Shown one piece after another: positions 11,646 through 23,795 of a stretch of 64,000 nucleotides of DNA; position 1 is the first letter of the stretch; each line of letters begins with the position of its first letter. Under the pieces are notes generated by a model. It saw only the letters and a list, made by a program, of their open reading frames with translations. It did no database searches and was not told where the DNA came from. The position numbers and the translations under genes are program-made. This DNA comes from Rhizophagus clarus (lineage: Eukaryota > Glomeromycota > Glomeromycetes > Glomerales > Glomeraceae): NCBI GenBank assembly GCA_015698045.1, contig BLAL01000050.1:558001-622000 (forward strand), read 5' to 3'.

Positions 11646-14600
11646 ACTTGTAATATATACACTATTACAAAAATGTATAAGGGTGTGAAATATATACAGT
11701 TGATAAATAACATCATGACCCACGTTATTATAATTTTGGCCAGTTTAACTTATTTATCACCTGTGTATAGGGTCACATAGGGTATCATATACTATACAAT
11801 ATCACCATCCTACACCACACATTTCTGTAGAGGATGTCAAAAACATATATAGTATGGAATCCTATGTATGTATGTATGGTGGTTAATATATAGTATATAC
11901 TTTTCATACATACATACTTTGTTATTATATATGTATAATAAAAACATATGTATGTATGGATGTAATGCATTATGTGACTATACATTATTCACATTTTTTA
12001 TTTTTACTTTTTTTAGCATATATATTTTTTATTTGCAATACTCTTTTCTATTTCTTCACTTTTTAGGTATAGATTTTGGTAAAAATTTTTTACACTCTTT
12101 CTAATGAAATAATTTAAATTTAGTGAAAAATATATTCAACAAAAAGCAAAAGATGAGATTAAAGTAGTCCATAAAATCAAGAAGATAAAAACATAAAGTT
12201 CAAGAATATAGGGACAGTATTAAAAGAATAGCCACATCCTATCCAAAAAAAAAGATAAATTAGTGACATTTTAAATCAAAACCAAAAATAATACATACAC
12301 TTGCCTCACAAATTTAAAGTTCAGGTTGACATCTGAAGCTATTTCTAAATAAAAAGAGAGAAAAGGAAATATTAGCAGTATTTTAAATCAAAAATAATAA
12401 AAAAATAAACCAAAACACAGAAAAAAAAGACGCGAAAATAATAAAGAGACCAAGAAAATCCACTTTATTTCTTGTGATTTTAAAATCTATACTAAAGTTC
12501 AAAGTATTTCTAAAAAAAGAAAAGAGAATAGTGTTAATCATGTCCTTAAGTGTTAAATAAAAACACGCAAAAATAATAAAAAAACTGTAAGAAATTTTCA
12601 CCTTTTTACTTGTGATTTACTAGTACAATTTATGCTGGATAGAAAAAAAAAATGATAACGATAATAAAATCAGAATACAGGCGTGACCCATCAATTTACT
12701 TATTTACCGATTTGTATACAGTATGAAAATTATTACCATACATGCCATACATTGACTACCATACATACATACATAGGAGTCCATACAGTACATGTTTTTT
12801 ATTTAATCACATACATCGGTCTCCATATAATACTTGTTTTCATTACCTCTCACAAAATTTCCTTTTTGAAATGATATAACTAAAAAAATAGCTTTTTTTA
12901 AACTTTTTATATATACATTGGAAACTAAATCCTAATCTTTATTATTATTATTATTTTATCATTTATATCATAATCATTCAATGCTTTATTTTACTATAAT
13001 TGGAAATCATTATAAAATTAGAAAATACTTTTAAATACTTTTATTTTTATGATGATTTGTTCATTTGCATTTTCAAATTGTATAATAATTATTGTATCTT
13101 TAAAAATAGACAATTTCTCCATTGATCCAAACGTAGAAAGATTGAATTTATTTAATTAACATGATATAAATAATAAAATTTTATCAGATAATTATTGTAT
13201 GAGTCGTATCTTCTGACAATTTTTCCATTGATCATCAAACAAAATGGTAAAGTTATTATCATCCGAAATTAAAGAAAGACATTTCTTAAGAATAATTATT
13301 TACGCACGATATAATATATTAAGAATTATTAAAAAAGAAACCAAAAACGAAGGTAAATCAATAATTTAATAAGGACATGTGAAAATGACGATGGGAATAT
13401 CTCATTAAAAATCTTTTAATATCTCATTGCGTAGATTACGTAAATCAAATAAAAACATCATATTTTTCCCAATTAAGATCATCATTTCAAAAATATTAAA
13501 AGTTAATCGACGCCAGTGGCAAAAGATTGGCTAAAAATTTCGGGGGGTTTTAATGATTCATGGGTCGAATAAGAAAAAGAAAAAGGATAAACCTGGAGAA
13601 ATCGATGAAAATATTCCATGTAATTTTGATTTGTCCCAACATGATGATCAAATTTAGTATTCCCAATTTAGAAAATCCTTCTTAAAATAAACCTGGAGGA
13701 GCATATAAACCTGGGGGTTACAATGTAATTGCTGTCGCAGTTATCTCATTGCATATACTAAAATCAGAGAAAAATAAACACAAAAAAAAAAAAAAATTTT
13801 TTTATAATAAAAAATGTTTAACGAAATAAAATAACAATTATGAATTGCATTTAAAAAGAATGGTTCGATATGTCGGCTTGGAAACGGTTATCATCTGACA
13901 AACTGATATATATTTTGTTTTGTGTTTCTCAACAGGTAAATTGTTTCAAGTTTTAATTTTAGTTTGACTGGTTTAAAAATATATATAAATATAAAAATTT
14001 TCCTTTTTTTGTTCTATAACAATAAATTAAATTAATGATTTACCATGTTTTTTTTTTTTTACAATAATGATTGATAATGTGCATCGATAAAAGAAAAATT
14101 TTATTGGTGTGAGTTTCAACATTTTATTGTTTAAAAGCGTAAAATATTACACACACACAAATATTTAAAAAGTTTTTGAAATTATAGAAATTATAGCAAG
14201 AGAAATAAATGTATTACCTATAATCCTGTATTACCTAAATTAACCAAATTAACCGGGAGCTTTTCATAATTACCGTTATGTATCCGCCATTACGGTAATA
14301 CAATAATATTTGATCGTCGGTCGGTCATGAAATTTATTTTCCGCAAGTACACAAAAAAAATTAATGCGATTATTATAAAATAATTAAATACATAAAATCA
14401 TCCTTTGATATATGATCGTTGGTATAGACAGTAAATTTGACAATTATTAGATGATCAAATAGAAAAAAAACGAGATAAAAAAAGAATTACCAATTAAAAT
14501 AATAAAAATTTATGAATATTTTTGAAAAAGATCTTATTTTTTTAAAAAAAAATTAGTGTGTATAATATACATATATATATATATATTAATATAATATGAA

Positions 14601-15985
14601 TAAATGTGGAAAACAAGAAAAACTGCGCCTCATTTTTTTTATATAATTCCTTTAAAATATTTCTTCAGGTTGGGGTTTCTTTAATAAATTTTTTTTATAC
14701 CGGGTTAATTAAAGTTCATTGTCATTTCTACATTTTTATTTATTATTACAACTTAAAAAATTTATCTTACGTAAAAATTCCTTCATACATCTTCTTTTAA
14801 TGAGTAAAAAAAGTTTAAATTTAAAATTTCGGCACTCGGCAGATGGATTATGTATTCTAAAACATGCATATATAAAAATGTACTTTATTTAGTACACGCG
14901 TTTAATTGCCCTGCATCACTGCATTCATTGTAACAAATTTTATTACCCAATCATTTGTTAATGAAACAATTAACAATTAGATAAAATGTTTATATGTTTA
15001 TATGAAATTTTTAAAAATTAAAGAAAACTTCTATTTTAAATCATTGACTTGATTTTAATTTATTTTTTTTATTTTACGAAAAGAAAAAAAATTCGATTTT
15101 AGTTTAAATTATACAAGATTTCTCGTGTCACCTCAAGAAAATAAATTATGTTTAATTTTTGGTTCAGAATTTATTTTACGTTTGTTTCTCTTTTCACTTT
15201 CATTCTGGGGGAAAAAAATACATAAAAAGGTACTGTATGTTGTGTTTCTTTCCGGTCTTCTTTCCCCAAAAGAAAAACAAGAAAAAAAAAAAAAAAATAT
15301 TTTTTTAAAAATAAAATAATAAATAGTTTTCTAACTGAAAAAAAAATACCTTTTTTTTTTAGTTTAGTATTCAACCTTTTTTCCCTTATTTCTTTGAAAA
15401 AAAGGTGTGACGTATTTTGCTTCTTTGTATCTTTTTAATAACAATTTAAAAAAAAAAACCGTTTTGTCTTCGATTCATATGATAATTTATCAACAAAAAT
15501 ATAATTATTATCTCTTATCCATATGATATAGAGATCCCCTACAGGTTACTTTACGATCTTTGAAACGTAAGGGGGACCCTTTCGTAAAAAAAACAAAAAA
15601 TATTTTGCCCTTAATTCAACCTCTTTTTACCAAAAACAGACTTTTACCCGTTTGTTAGTTGGTAATAAAAAAATATATTGTATGTATATGTTTATATAAA
15701 TATATATGTATGTATATATAATATTTATTATATAAAAAAGTTGGAATAAATAAAAATTCTTGACGTCAACAAACAGCTCCAACTTGCTGGAAACTATTCG
15801 AATTATTATTCGAAAAGTTTCGTATTGATTATCCTTTTTCTTATTTTCCTTTGATACGCATTTGAACATCAGTCGCTGTGCGGCTCCAACAAGTTTTTCA
15901 TTCTTTGAAAAGTGTGGTTACGCAACCACACTTACATATTAAGCAATTGTGGAGTTCATTTACTGGACAACCTCAAGATTTGAAT
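11646..15985. other. Gene-poor AT-rich region
   Basis: No gene supported. 11800-11960 and 12700-12800 contain CATACATACATA/TATGTATG simple repeats; 14560-14600 is a TA run. Long A and T tracts dominate 15050-15610. A pyrimidine-rich stretch (15825-15872) ends in CATCAG just before the disordered-protein frame and may be a 3' splice site of an upstream exon that could not be located. Confidence 0.35.
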
Positions 15986-18640
15986 ATGTCAGAACCTGAC
16001 ATAAATTATAGTCGTCCTACTTCTTCACTTCGTCATCGAAATGATGATGTGGTTGTAGATCAAAAAGTTCCGTCTATGATTTCTCCTACTTCAGCAAAAA
16101 GATATGCAACTTATGAATTAAATTGGAATAATCTTGATTATTCTAATGATCTTGATCAAGTTACGAATTCCGCACAGGCTGCGAGATGGTCTTTACCTAA
16201 TTCTCCTCCTCCTCCCACACATCCTCCTCTTACCACTACTACTACTAATAATCCTACAACTTTATCTCAAGAAAAAAAACAACCACGTCATTCTAAAGTT
16301 AGAAAATCAATATCTCCAATAATAATTAATACAAGAAAATCTGATAAGAATGAAAATGAACCTCAATCACCTTTTGGAGGTATTACAGTTACAACTGTTA
16401 AAGTGGTAGAAATACTTCATAGTCCTACTGAAAAAGATGATGATTTTAATGATCTTAAATTTCAACAAAGACATTCTCGTCATGAACATTTAAATGAAGA
16501 TCCTGTTGGTATAATTACTAGTGAACATAGTAAAGAACGTAAAATGAGTAAACAGAGGATTACTTTACCACCTTCTTCCAATTCTATTCCACGACTTCCT
16601 CTTCCTTCATCACAAAATAAGTCTGGTTCTAATAATGAAAAGAAAAATCAAGATTCTATTATTTTAAATCAGAAAAAACGTTCTACAATAATAAATTCTC
16701 AAAAAGTAAAAGGGAATAAAAATTTGAAAAAACCTGAGATGATCATACCAAAAGAAATGGCTTTTATTGATCCAAGATTATTGGCGATTAATAAATCTCT
16801 TATTAGAACTCCATCATTAACTATTTCAAATCGTAATCGCAAATCAATAAAACGTGGTGGAAGTTTTTATAAAAAAAAATTACCCCCAAAGGATTTGGAA
16901 TTTGGTTCTACTTCAAATCCAATATATTCTAATGATCCAACAGATATGGAAGCTGATTTACCTCCTATTAAACATCAAATATTTCCTTGGTTACCAGGTC
17001 CTCCTAAACCACCTCAATTACTTCATGCTTCTTTAGTTCCTCTTCCTCGCGTGAATCGTGTAGCTATTGATCATGATTCTCATAATATTAAAAATAACAC
17101 CTTAGATAATAATTTTACTTCTGTAAATTTGAAAAGGAAATCAAAACTTAATTCTAATCGTCGCTTATCACGTGTTAATTCTCAAAGAAGACGTACCTCA
17201 ATAATTGAACCTGATCCAAATCGTGCGTCTTTAGTATTTAGACGTCAAATTTTGGAAGAAAGTTTGATGATGTCATTTGGTGGAACGATGATGGGTGGTG
17301 TTCAACAACAACCTACTTTAATATCAAAACAACCAATTAGAAGAAAAACTAAAAAAGGTAGTAATGCTAAATTAGAAGATAGAGAAATAAGACGTGAAAG
17401 ACGTAGAAAAGAAAGATTAGAGAAAAGACTTGCTAAAGAGGCTCAAAATTTTTCGTCAGATAATAATCATCAAATAGAAGGAAAAAATATAAAAAATGAG
17501 AATAATGTTAAAGGACTTTATATGGGACCTCAGCCACCACCAAGGAAACAATCACAGGATAAACCTATAATTTCATCACTACAAAAACCTAAAAATAATG
17601 CTTTATCATTGCTTTCTTCGCCACCGGATCGAAGATTAGTGAATTCTAATGTCAATTCATCTTTAGAACATTCAACTGATGAACCTCCACCTTTTCCAAC
17701 TCATTTAGCTCGTTCAACTCCATTTTTTGAACATACTTCAAATAAGGAAAGATCAAAGCGCAAACAACAACCATTTTCACCTCTAACAGGTCAACCTATT
17801 TCTTCGCCTATTTCACCTATATCAAATAATTCACCTTCCAATTCAGAAAGTAAAGAACTTATTGATGATGATGTATCACAACATGAAACTATTAATTCTG
17901 ACGAAACTAGTTCCATTCATCAGTTACCTTCTCCAAATTTGACTCCCAATAAGTCTCAAAAAATTGGAAAAAATATTTTGGGTTTATTTAATAAACAAAC
18001 CACAAAAGATCCTACTAGTCCACCAATTTCGCAAATTAGTTCACCTATATTACATCCTACACATTTATCATTGCAATCACCACCAATCACACCAATCACA
18101 TTATCATCATCAACCCCACCGCAATCTCCACCACTAAGTCCGAGAACCTTAAAGATACCCCAACAATTGTTGGGAAAATCTCGTCGTGGAATCGAAAATG
18201 GTATAGGAAATCCTGTTATCCAAAATCAAGAGAAAAAAAAGAAGATGGAACAATTTGAAGCTTTGATTGCTAATTCAGAAATATCAAGTAGCAAAAAACC
18301 CATTAGTGGAAAAATAAAGGCTCTTACAACAGCGATAACCACAGTTGCATCATCTGCCACTTCATCAGCCTCTTCAAGTATAAATACTAGCTTTGAAAAG
18401 AGGAAAAAGTCTGCTGATGGAACCCCTTATCATACTCCTAGACATTCAAGTGAATCATATAAAAGTGAAGGAAAAGAAAGTGAGAAAAAGAATGGCCCAA
18501 GAAGAGGATCTTCAGATAGAAGTTCTTTAACTAACTCATTAGCTGATTCTGTTCGTTATAATACAGATGAAAGATCAGAATTAGGGCCAAGTGATGATGG
18601 TGTAATAAGAGTGACATTAACTCCGGAAGTTTGTCGATGA
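15986..18640 (+). CDS. Large disordered Ser/Pro-rich hypothetical protein (at least 884 aa)
   Basis: Family not recognised. A single uninterrupted frame runs to TGA at 18638-18640; the first ATG (15986) gives MSEPDINYSRPTSSL. The frame is open for a further 36 codons upstream and these look protein-like (SLKSVVTQPHLHIKQLW), with a possible acceptor (CATCAG at ~15867-15872), so the true start may lie in an upstream exon. The protein is low-complexity: PPPPTHPP and SPPITPITLSSSTPPQSPPL proline-directed phosphorylation-type runs, many Asn/Ser tracts, and a basic amphipathic segment (REIRRERRRKERLEKRLAKE, about residue 500) that could be a coiled coil. No membrane segment or enzymatic motif is seen. 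The C-terminal ~120 residues (Ser/Lys-rich, ending IRVTLTPEVCR) look more constrained. A scaffold or signalling adaptor role is only a guess. A likely polyadenylation signal AATAAA is at about 18767. Confidence 0.8.
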   Translation: MSEPDINYSRPTSSLRHRNDDVVVDQKVPSMISPTSAKRYATYELNWNNLDYSNDLDQVTNSAQAARWSLPNSPPPPTHPPLTTTTTNNPTTLSQEKKQPRHSKVRKSISPIIINTRKSDKNENEPQSPFGGITVTTVKVVEILHSPTEKDDDFNDLKFQQRHSRHEHLNEDPVGIITSEHSKERKMSKQRITLPPSSNSIPRLPLPSSQNKSGSNNEKKNQDSIILNQKKRSTIINSQKVKGNKNLKKPEMIIPKEMAFIDPRLLAINKSLIRTPSLTISNRNRKSIKRGGSFYKKKLPPKDLEFGSTSNPIYSNDPTDMEADLPPIKHQIFPWLPGPPKPPQLLHASLVPLPRVNRVAIDHDSHNIKNNTLDNNFTSVNLKRKSKLNSNRRLSRVNSQRRRTSIIEPDPNRASLVFRRQILEESLMMSFGGTMMGGVQQQPTLISKQPIRRKTKKGSNAKLEDREIRRERRRKERLEKRLAKEAQNFSSDNNHQIEGKNIKNENNVKGLYMGPQPPPRKQSQDKPIISSLQKPKNNALSLLSSPPDRRLVNSNVNSSLEHSTDEPPPFPTHLARSTPFFEHTSNKERSKRKQQPFSPLTGQPISSPISPISNNSPSNSESKELIDDDVSQHETINSDETSSIHQLPSPNLTPNKSQKIGKNILGLFNKQTTKDPTSPPISQISSPILHPTHLSLQSPPITPITLSSSTPPQSPPLSPRTLKIPQQLLGKSRRGIENGIGNPVIQNQEKKKKMEQFEALIANSEISSSKKPISGKIKALTTAITTVASSATSSASSSINTSFEKRKKSADGTPYHTPRHSSESYKSEGKESEKKNGPRRGSSDRSSLTNSLADSVRYNTDERSELGPSDDGVIRVTLTPEVCR

Positions 18641-19149
18641 AAAAACCAAAAGTAATTGTGTATTTAATATTTTTATTTATTATACCTGTGTACATATATT
18701 TCCATATTACTCTTTGTGTTATAATTTATGTGTCTTTAGAAAGGACTTATATTTAGCACGATACAAATAAATTAATATATTATTTTTTATTAAATCTATA
18801 ATTATTTATTTTAGTTTGAGAATTTTTTTACAAAAAAAAAAAAAATTATAAATAGATAAATATTTTATATATTGATTTTTTTTTGTTTTTTTATGTAAAT
18901 CTATCTTTTTTTTTTATTTATTTATTTTTTTTTTTTTTTAAAAAAAAAAAAAGAAAAAAAGAAATCATTTTGGCAATAAATTGAACGATAAAAAACATTT
19001 TCAGTATTTAAGGATTGACCGATAGTTTTTTCCAAGTGAAAAACGTGATAATAATAAATATGTATTGGGAAAATGTACCCAATAAATTTTCAGATATTAA
19101 ATTGTGCTTATTATATTTTAACAAAATATATTCTGATTTAATGTCGGGT
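18641..19149. other. 3' UTR and spacer with A/T homopolymers
   Basis: Holds the 3' end of the preceding gene and the upstream region of the tRNA. 18900-18965 is a T-run followed by an A-run that could form a hairpin. No gene. Confidence 0.4.
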
Positions 19150-19221
19150 GCCGGCGTAGCTTAGTGGTAGAGCGTCAGTCTTGTAAACTGAAGGTCGGTG
19201 GTTCAATCCCGCCCGTCGGCT
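19150..19221 (+). tRNA. tRNA-Thr (anticodon TGT)
   Basis: A 72-nt cloverleaf folds without an intron. The acceptor stem is GCCGGCG/CGTCGGC with one G-T pair, the D arm is GCTT-AGTGGTA-GAGC, the anticodon arm is TCAGT-CTTGTAA-ACTGA with TGT in the loop centre, the variable loop is AGGTC, and the T arm is GGTGG-TTCAATC-CCGCC. The discriminator base is T. The internal A box (TAGCTTAGTGG) and B box (GGTTCAATCCC) are intact, and a pol III terminator of seven T residues starts at 19224. It decodes ACA threonine codons. Confidence 0.95.
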
Positions 19222-19602
19222 ACTTTTTTTCTAAATAAATTTTTTTGTACAACGATAAAGAAAAAAAAAATCTACATCATTTTTTGAAAGTTTTACGATT
19301 AGAAATAATTCGTTAAGTGATTGGATTTAGATTGCTAGGGAAATGTATCAGATCGACAAATTGCAAATCAGTGATCGACAACACATTACTTATTGAATGA
19401 ATCCAAAAGTTAATCGGATTTTATACGCATATACTATTACTCATTTGACTTTAAGAATAAGATTTTATGTAATTAAAAAGTTAACGAATCTTTGCGGTTG
19501 AGAAATTTTTTTTTATTTGTTAATAAGCTAATCATCTAAAGATAATTTGAAAGATTCATTATTATAAAATTTCTGGCGCTATTACTGTAACTGAAATTAA
19601 TC
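19222..19602. other. Spacer between tRNA and cyclophilin gene
   Basis: No gene. It contains the tRNA terminator and the 3' UTR of the minus-strand cyclophilin. Confidence 0.4.
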
Positions 19603-20807
19603 TTAATCTTCAATTGCTTGAGCAGATATAATTCTCACATTTTCTTTTGGCCTAAAAAAAAAAATAAAAATAAAATGTATATATAATATTTATTAATAGG
19701 CTAAAAAAAAATATAAAAAAGAAATTTTTTTTTTTATAATTCACCTATCATCTCGATCAACAGTAACCTTGCCTATACGTTTAACTATTTCCATACCATT
19801 GCTTACCCTTCCAAATATCGCATGTTTTCCTTTTTTTTCAAAAAAAAAAAAAAAAAAAAAAAAAAATAATGCAATTAATAACTAAAACTTATTATTATAT
19901 TAAAGTTGAATGTAAATCTTACCATCCAAATGAGGAGTAGGCGATAAAGTTATGAAAAACTTTTCGGAATTTGAAGAGATTTGTCATAAAAAGATATTAA
20001 ACGAATTGATAAGGGAGCTAGTTTAAAAACGATAAATCTCGAATTCTTACTTGACTTCCATTCGTATTTGGACCAGCATTAGCCATACTAATAACTCCGG
20101 CTCCTGTGTGTTTTAAATCTGGATGAATTTCATCCTCAAATGTTGAGCTAAAATAAGATCATGAAATAATTTTAATTAAATTTCTTAAAACCTTTCATTT
20201 TATTTTAATTTGATTTATTTGTTATTTTTACCCATAAATTGAACTTCCTCCACGTCCAGTTCCAGTTGGATCTCCTCCTTGAATCATAAATCCCTTTAAA
20301 AATAATAAAATAAATATAAGTATTTCATTATTAACTTTTTTCCTCCTTTTAATAGTTTTTTTTTTATTATTTGAAATAAAAAAACTTACTTCGATTATTC
20401 TATGAAACTTTATTTAATAGAAAAACAATGACTTAAATTCTTTCTTTAAAATTACTTAAAAGAAATTTTAAAGTATCAGTTAATATTTAACATTTCAATT
20501 TATTAAATTTTTACTTACTATTGTATTATCATAATATCCACGTTTCGCCTAAGTATAAAAAAAAATTGATGAGTAAATTTAATTTTATGAAATTTTCTTT
20601 TTTTTTTTTTAAAAAAAAAAAATTACCAATTCGAAAAAATTATCACACGTTTTCTTTGCGTGATCATCGTACAATTCTATTGTAATTACTCCCTAATCGA
20701 GAAAAAAAAGAAGACATTTCTTTAATTTTTATTTTCGAAGTCATAATTCTACTAAAAAATCAATAATAACACACCATAGAAGTATTAAGAATCACTGATC
20801 GAGGCAT
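19603..20807 (-). CDS. cyp1: Cyclophilin, PPIL1/Cyp1-type peptidyl-prolyl cis-trans isomerase (158 aa)
   Basis: Catalyses proline cis-trans isomerisation; PPIL1/Cyp1 relatives act in the nucleus with the spliceosome. Nine minus-strand exons: 20807-20775, 20692-20627, 20548-20519, 20407-20390, 20293-20232, 20147-20051, 19959-19923, 19829-19745 and 19651-19603. They total 477 nt with consistent phases and GT/AG ends. The start is [18 protein letters not shown], the end SAQAIED, and 158 aa is the usual length of the family. Active-site residues are present: FHRII (Arg46), GFMIQGGD (Phe51, Gln54), [16 protein letters not shown] (Ala92, Asn93, Gln102, Phe104) and GKH (His117). The Trp that contacts cyclosporin A in cyclophilin A is His112 here (TPHLDGKH), so cyclosporin binding may be weak. 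Exons of 18, 30, 33 and 37 nt are very short. The PPIL1 subgroup rests on the compact length and RGYY...[11 protein letters not shown] pattern; no signal peptide. Confidence 0.93.
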
Positions 20808-21479
20808 CACATCAATTTAATAAGAGAGTAAGATTGAAATGGTGATCATTGTAAATTTTTTCACTTAAATTTATAACCTTCCAATTTTGTAATTTTGTAT
20901 CACGAATTTTACGATTCTTCGTTATTTAATATTCTATTATTGACTGTTGAATCTTAAAAAAATTATTTTTGACGAATTTATAATTCCGTATAAATAAAAG
21001 TATATAATTATATTTTCATTTTTAAAATTAATTTTTAATAAACTTATTTCTGTCAATATTCGCCAATATCAATTTTATACTCTCTTATGTTGTAATACTG
21101 GAATAATAAGATACTGTTATATTAGGATTAATAAAAATAATGAAAAAGTTTATCTTTATTTACTATATACGTTAAAGTAAATTCCCTCTACCATAATGAA
21201 TTTTGGTCTTCAACCTCCAGGATTTACCGGTAACTTCGATGATAATAATGAATTTTTTTTTTTTTTGGATTATCAAAAGGTTTTTTAAACTTAAAATGTT
21301 AAAAAGGGAATAAAAAAATATATATATATATATATGAAAAAACGATGATTTAGCCTATATTCGTGTTTGATTTGGTTGGAAGAATTATTCTTACAGAAAT
21401 CGTAACTGGTAGGTATACCTACCAATCGAAAATTTTAAGTTTCGATCATATTCGATGAAAGTACTTACCATCAGTAAAT
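20808..21479. other. Upstream region of cyclophilin; no supported gene
   Basis: Divergent promoter space. A plus-strand ATG at 21197 opens MNFGLQPPGFT followed by a possible donor (GGTAACTTC), which could be the first exon of a divergent gene, but no following exon was found. Two CAATAT-like boxes and a TA run near 21320 are unremarkable. Confidence 0.3.
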
Positions 21480-21860
21480 AATTATTTGTGTAGGCATCCC
21501 CAATAAGTTTGGAGTGATATTTCAATTATTGGCTTTGTTCAAGTGGTTGCCGGGAATTTTTAGAATTTGAAATACAGAAATTGCTCTGAAACAGGCCATT
21601 TAAACCATCAGTGATTCTAGTAATTGAAGGACGATTTGTCGGGACATCATAGCATTGCAAGAGAAGCAGTTTATATCGATTATATCAAAACTATAGAGAT
21701 TGTTACCTAGTCCGTTCTGGTGTTATATAAGACATATTTAGGATATCCTCATTAGGATCAATTAAAATTCTAATATCTATTTGAGTAAATTGGAGGAATT
21801 TATCGATTTTAAGATCTCCGAATTGTCAAATTCGGGCTGATATAATAATAAAAAAAAATA
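21480..21860 (-). pseudogene. Protein-kinase-like C-terminal relic
   Basis: On the minus strand, one block reads DPNEDILNMSYITPERTR, resembling an activation-segment APE region. A second block reads CYDVPTNRPSITRITDGLNG, resembling the C-x(n)-RP end of fungal tyrosine-kinase-like domains, which are greatly expanded in Rhizophagus. Stops (TAG, TGA, TAA) separate the blocks, and the intervening ~60 residues expected of a kinase are missing or scrambled. The segment continues QSNFCISNSKNSRQPLEQSQ before another stop. This is a weak call based on two short motifs. Confidence 0.35.
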
Positions 21861-23286
21861 TTCTTACTAATTTCATATATACAAATAGAATTCTATATAT
21901 TAGAATAAGATGGCAACTTCCAAGGTTCTAATAAAGATATTATATTCGAAAAAAAATAACACGAAAACTTGCTGAAATTATAAAATGAGAAAGAATTATG
22001 TTAATCATTATAATATTTGCTTTTAACATATTTAGTCAGGAATAATTGAAATTTGTTCCAGTTAAATTTAATATTTTCAATAATGATTTGATTTAGTTGA
22101 TACAATAAAAATGAATGCAGGATTTTTAGATTCTTATCAGTGGTGAAGAACTAGAATATTAAGCACAATAACATCCCAATAATCAATCACCTCGGGTTAT
22201 ACTGTATATAATAATAATTCAACAATAATACCATTATACTATTGTCCGCAATTCTTCGGTTTTACGAGAACACAAACTTTAACGAAAATTTCGGTTTACT
22301 GTATATATCTAATAACACAATGTATCGTCTATGACGTTAGATTAAAGCGATTGTTCAAAAAGAATTTTTATTATAATTAAATTAAATAATAAACAATATT
22401 TAAATAGCAGTATAATCTTTAATTAAATACAAATTGTAAAATTTTAATAATAATATCAGATATTCTCCTTAAAAATATCCGATCTTATCAATATGGTAAT
22501 TTTCTTTACAACTTGATACTGAATTCGTGATGAATCAAATTAATATGAAATCTCTTTTCTATGTTAGTGATAAATTTTATTATTTACTGGACACATCATT
22601 TTGTCACATGGTTAATTTCTTAATGCTGTAATGCCGGCTAAAAATTACGCGAAAGATGAATCACGTGTTTGTTATATTGATTGGATTTTAACATTTTTGT
22701 AGCTAATCACATAATTGCAATTAAAATTTATACATTTATAATAGTAAATTTTACAATTACAAATTTAGTAATAATTAATATATAATTTATACCTAATAAT
22801 AAACTTGCATTAAAATTTAATCAATTTATATTTTTTTTTTTTTTGCAAATTTATAATAAATTTATATCATAAAAAATTTTCTAATATATATTGTTTTTTT
22901 AATTTAAAGATCATGTAATGACTTTATTGTAATATATTTAACATTAAAATATAATTTACAAATGAAAAAATCCATCCAAATTTTCTAATTTAAATAAAAT
23001 TTATAAATTAAATATAATATTAATAATTTTTATAATATTAATAGTAACAGGTGACTGGTTGGACCCTTTGGATTTGAAGTGTAACTTGCAAATATTTTTA
23101 GCAATTATTGTATAATTCTTATAAATATTATGAAGTTTGCATATTGTCCAGTATATTTTTTTTTAAAAAAATATATATTAACAGTTTTTTTTGCTAATTA
23201 TAAAGAAGAATGTAATATTATAATGAATATTATTAATGGTATAATAACAAATTATTATAAACTATAAAAATATCAAATTATGATAT
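21861..23286. other. AT-rich gene-free region
   Basis: No open frame or splice pattern of substance on either strand. Simple A/T-rich sequence with T12-14 runs. Confidence 0.35.
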
Positions 23287-23795
23287 AATTAAAATTATAA
23301 TAACTTTATATAACCATATTAACTTTAAATAAAAAAAAATTACAATAACTTTATATAATTATATTAACTTTAAATAAAAAAAAAAATTATAATAACTTTA
23401 TATAACTACAGGACCCCAGACATTACTGATACAATTCATAATCATAAAAAAGAGCAAATTGATGTAAAATTTACAAGCTAAAAAACATGTTTTTTGCTAT
23501 TTTCTTGTCAACCAGTGATCCAAATTGGATGAGTTTTTTTTTAAAATGTAGCTCTTAATGAGATCTACAAAATAAAAAAGTTTATCGAAATTGGTTGAAT
23601 AGATGGTGAGATATCCTTAAAAAACTAAAAGAGCAAATTGGCTTAATTTTGAAAAAAATGGGTAAAAAAAAATGTGAGTTATTTTAGTAATGTCTGGGGT
23701 CCTATAACTACATTAACTTTAAATAAAAAAAAAAATTACAATAACTTTATATGACTACATTAACTTTACAATAACTAAAAAATATTAATTATAAT
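23287..23795. repeat. ~47-bp tandem repeat interrupted by a MITE
   Basis: The unit ATAACTTTATATAACTACAT plus TAACTTTAAATAAAAAAA occurs about three times before 23409 and about twice after 23704. The array was continuous before the MITE at 23410-23703 inserted in it; removing the MITE and one 8-bp duplicate restores the repeat unit. Confidence 0.75.
23410..23703. mobile_element. 294-bp MITE, AGGACCCC termini, 8-bp TSD
   Basis: TIRs are AGGACCCCAGACATTACT at 23410 and its reverse complement ending at 23703. The 8-bp TSD ATAACTAC is at 23402-23409 and 23704-23711. A TSD of 8 bp points to hAT-like (or P-like) transposition. The interior has no ORF; it includes an internal imperfect duplication around AAAGAGCAAATTG(A/G) (about 23450 and 23630). 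The first eight TIR bases are the same as those of the array-bearing elements at 49598 and 61004. Confidence 0.88.

Noticed and set aside
21197..21240. ATG followed by MNFGLQPPGFT and a possible donor, divergent from the cyclophilin gene
   Set aside because: No second exon in phase was found within the following kilobase; kept only as a remark.
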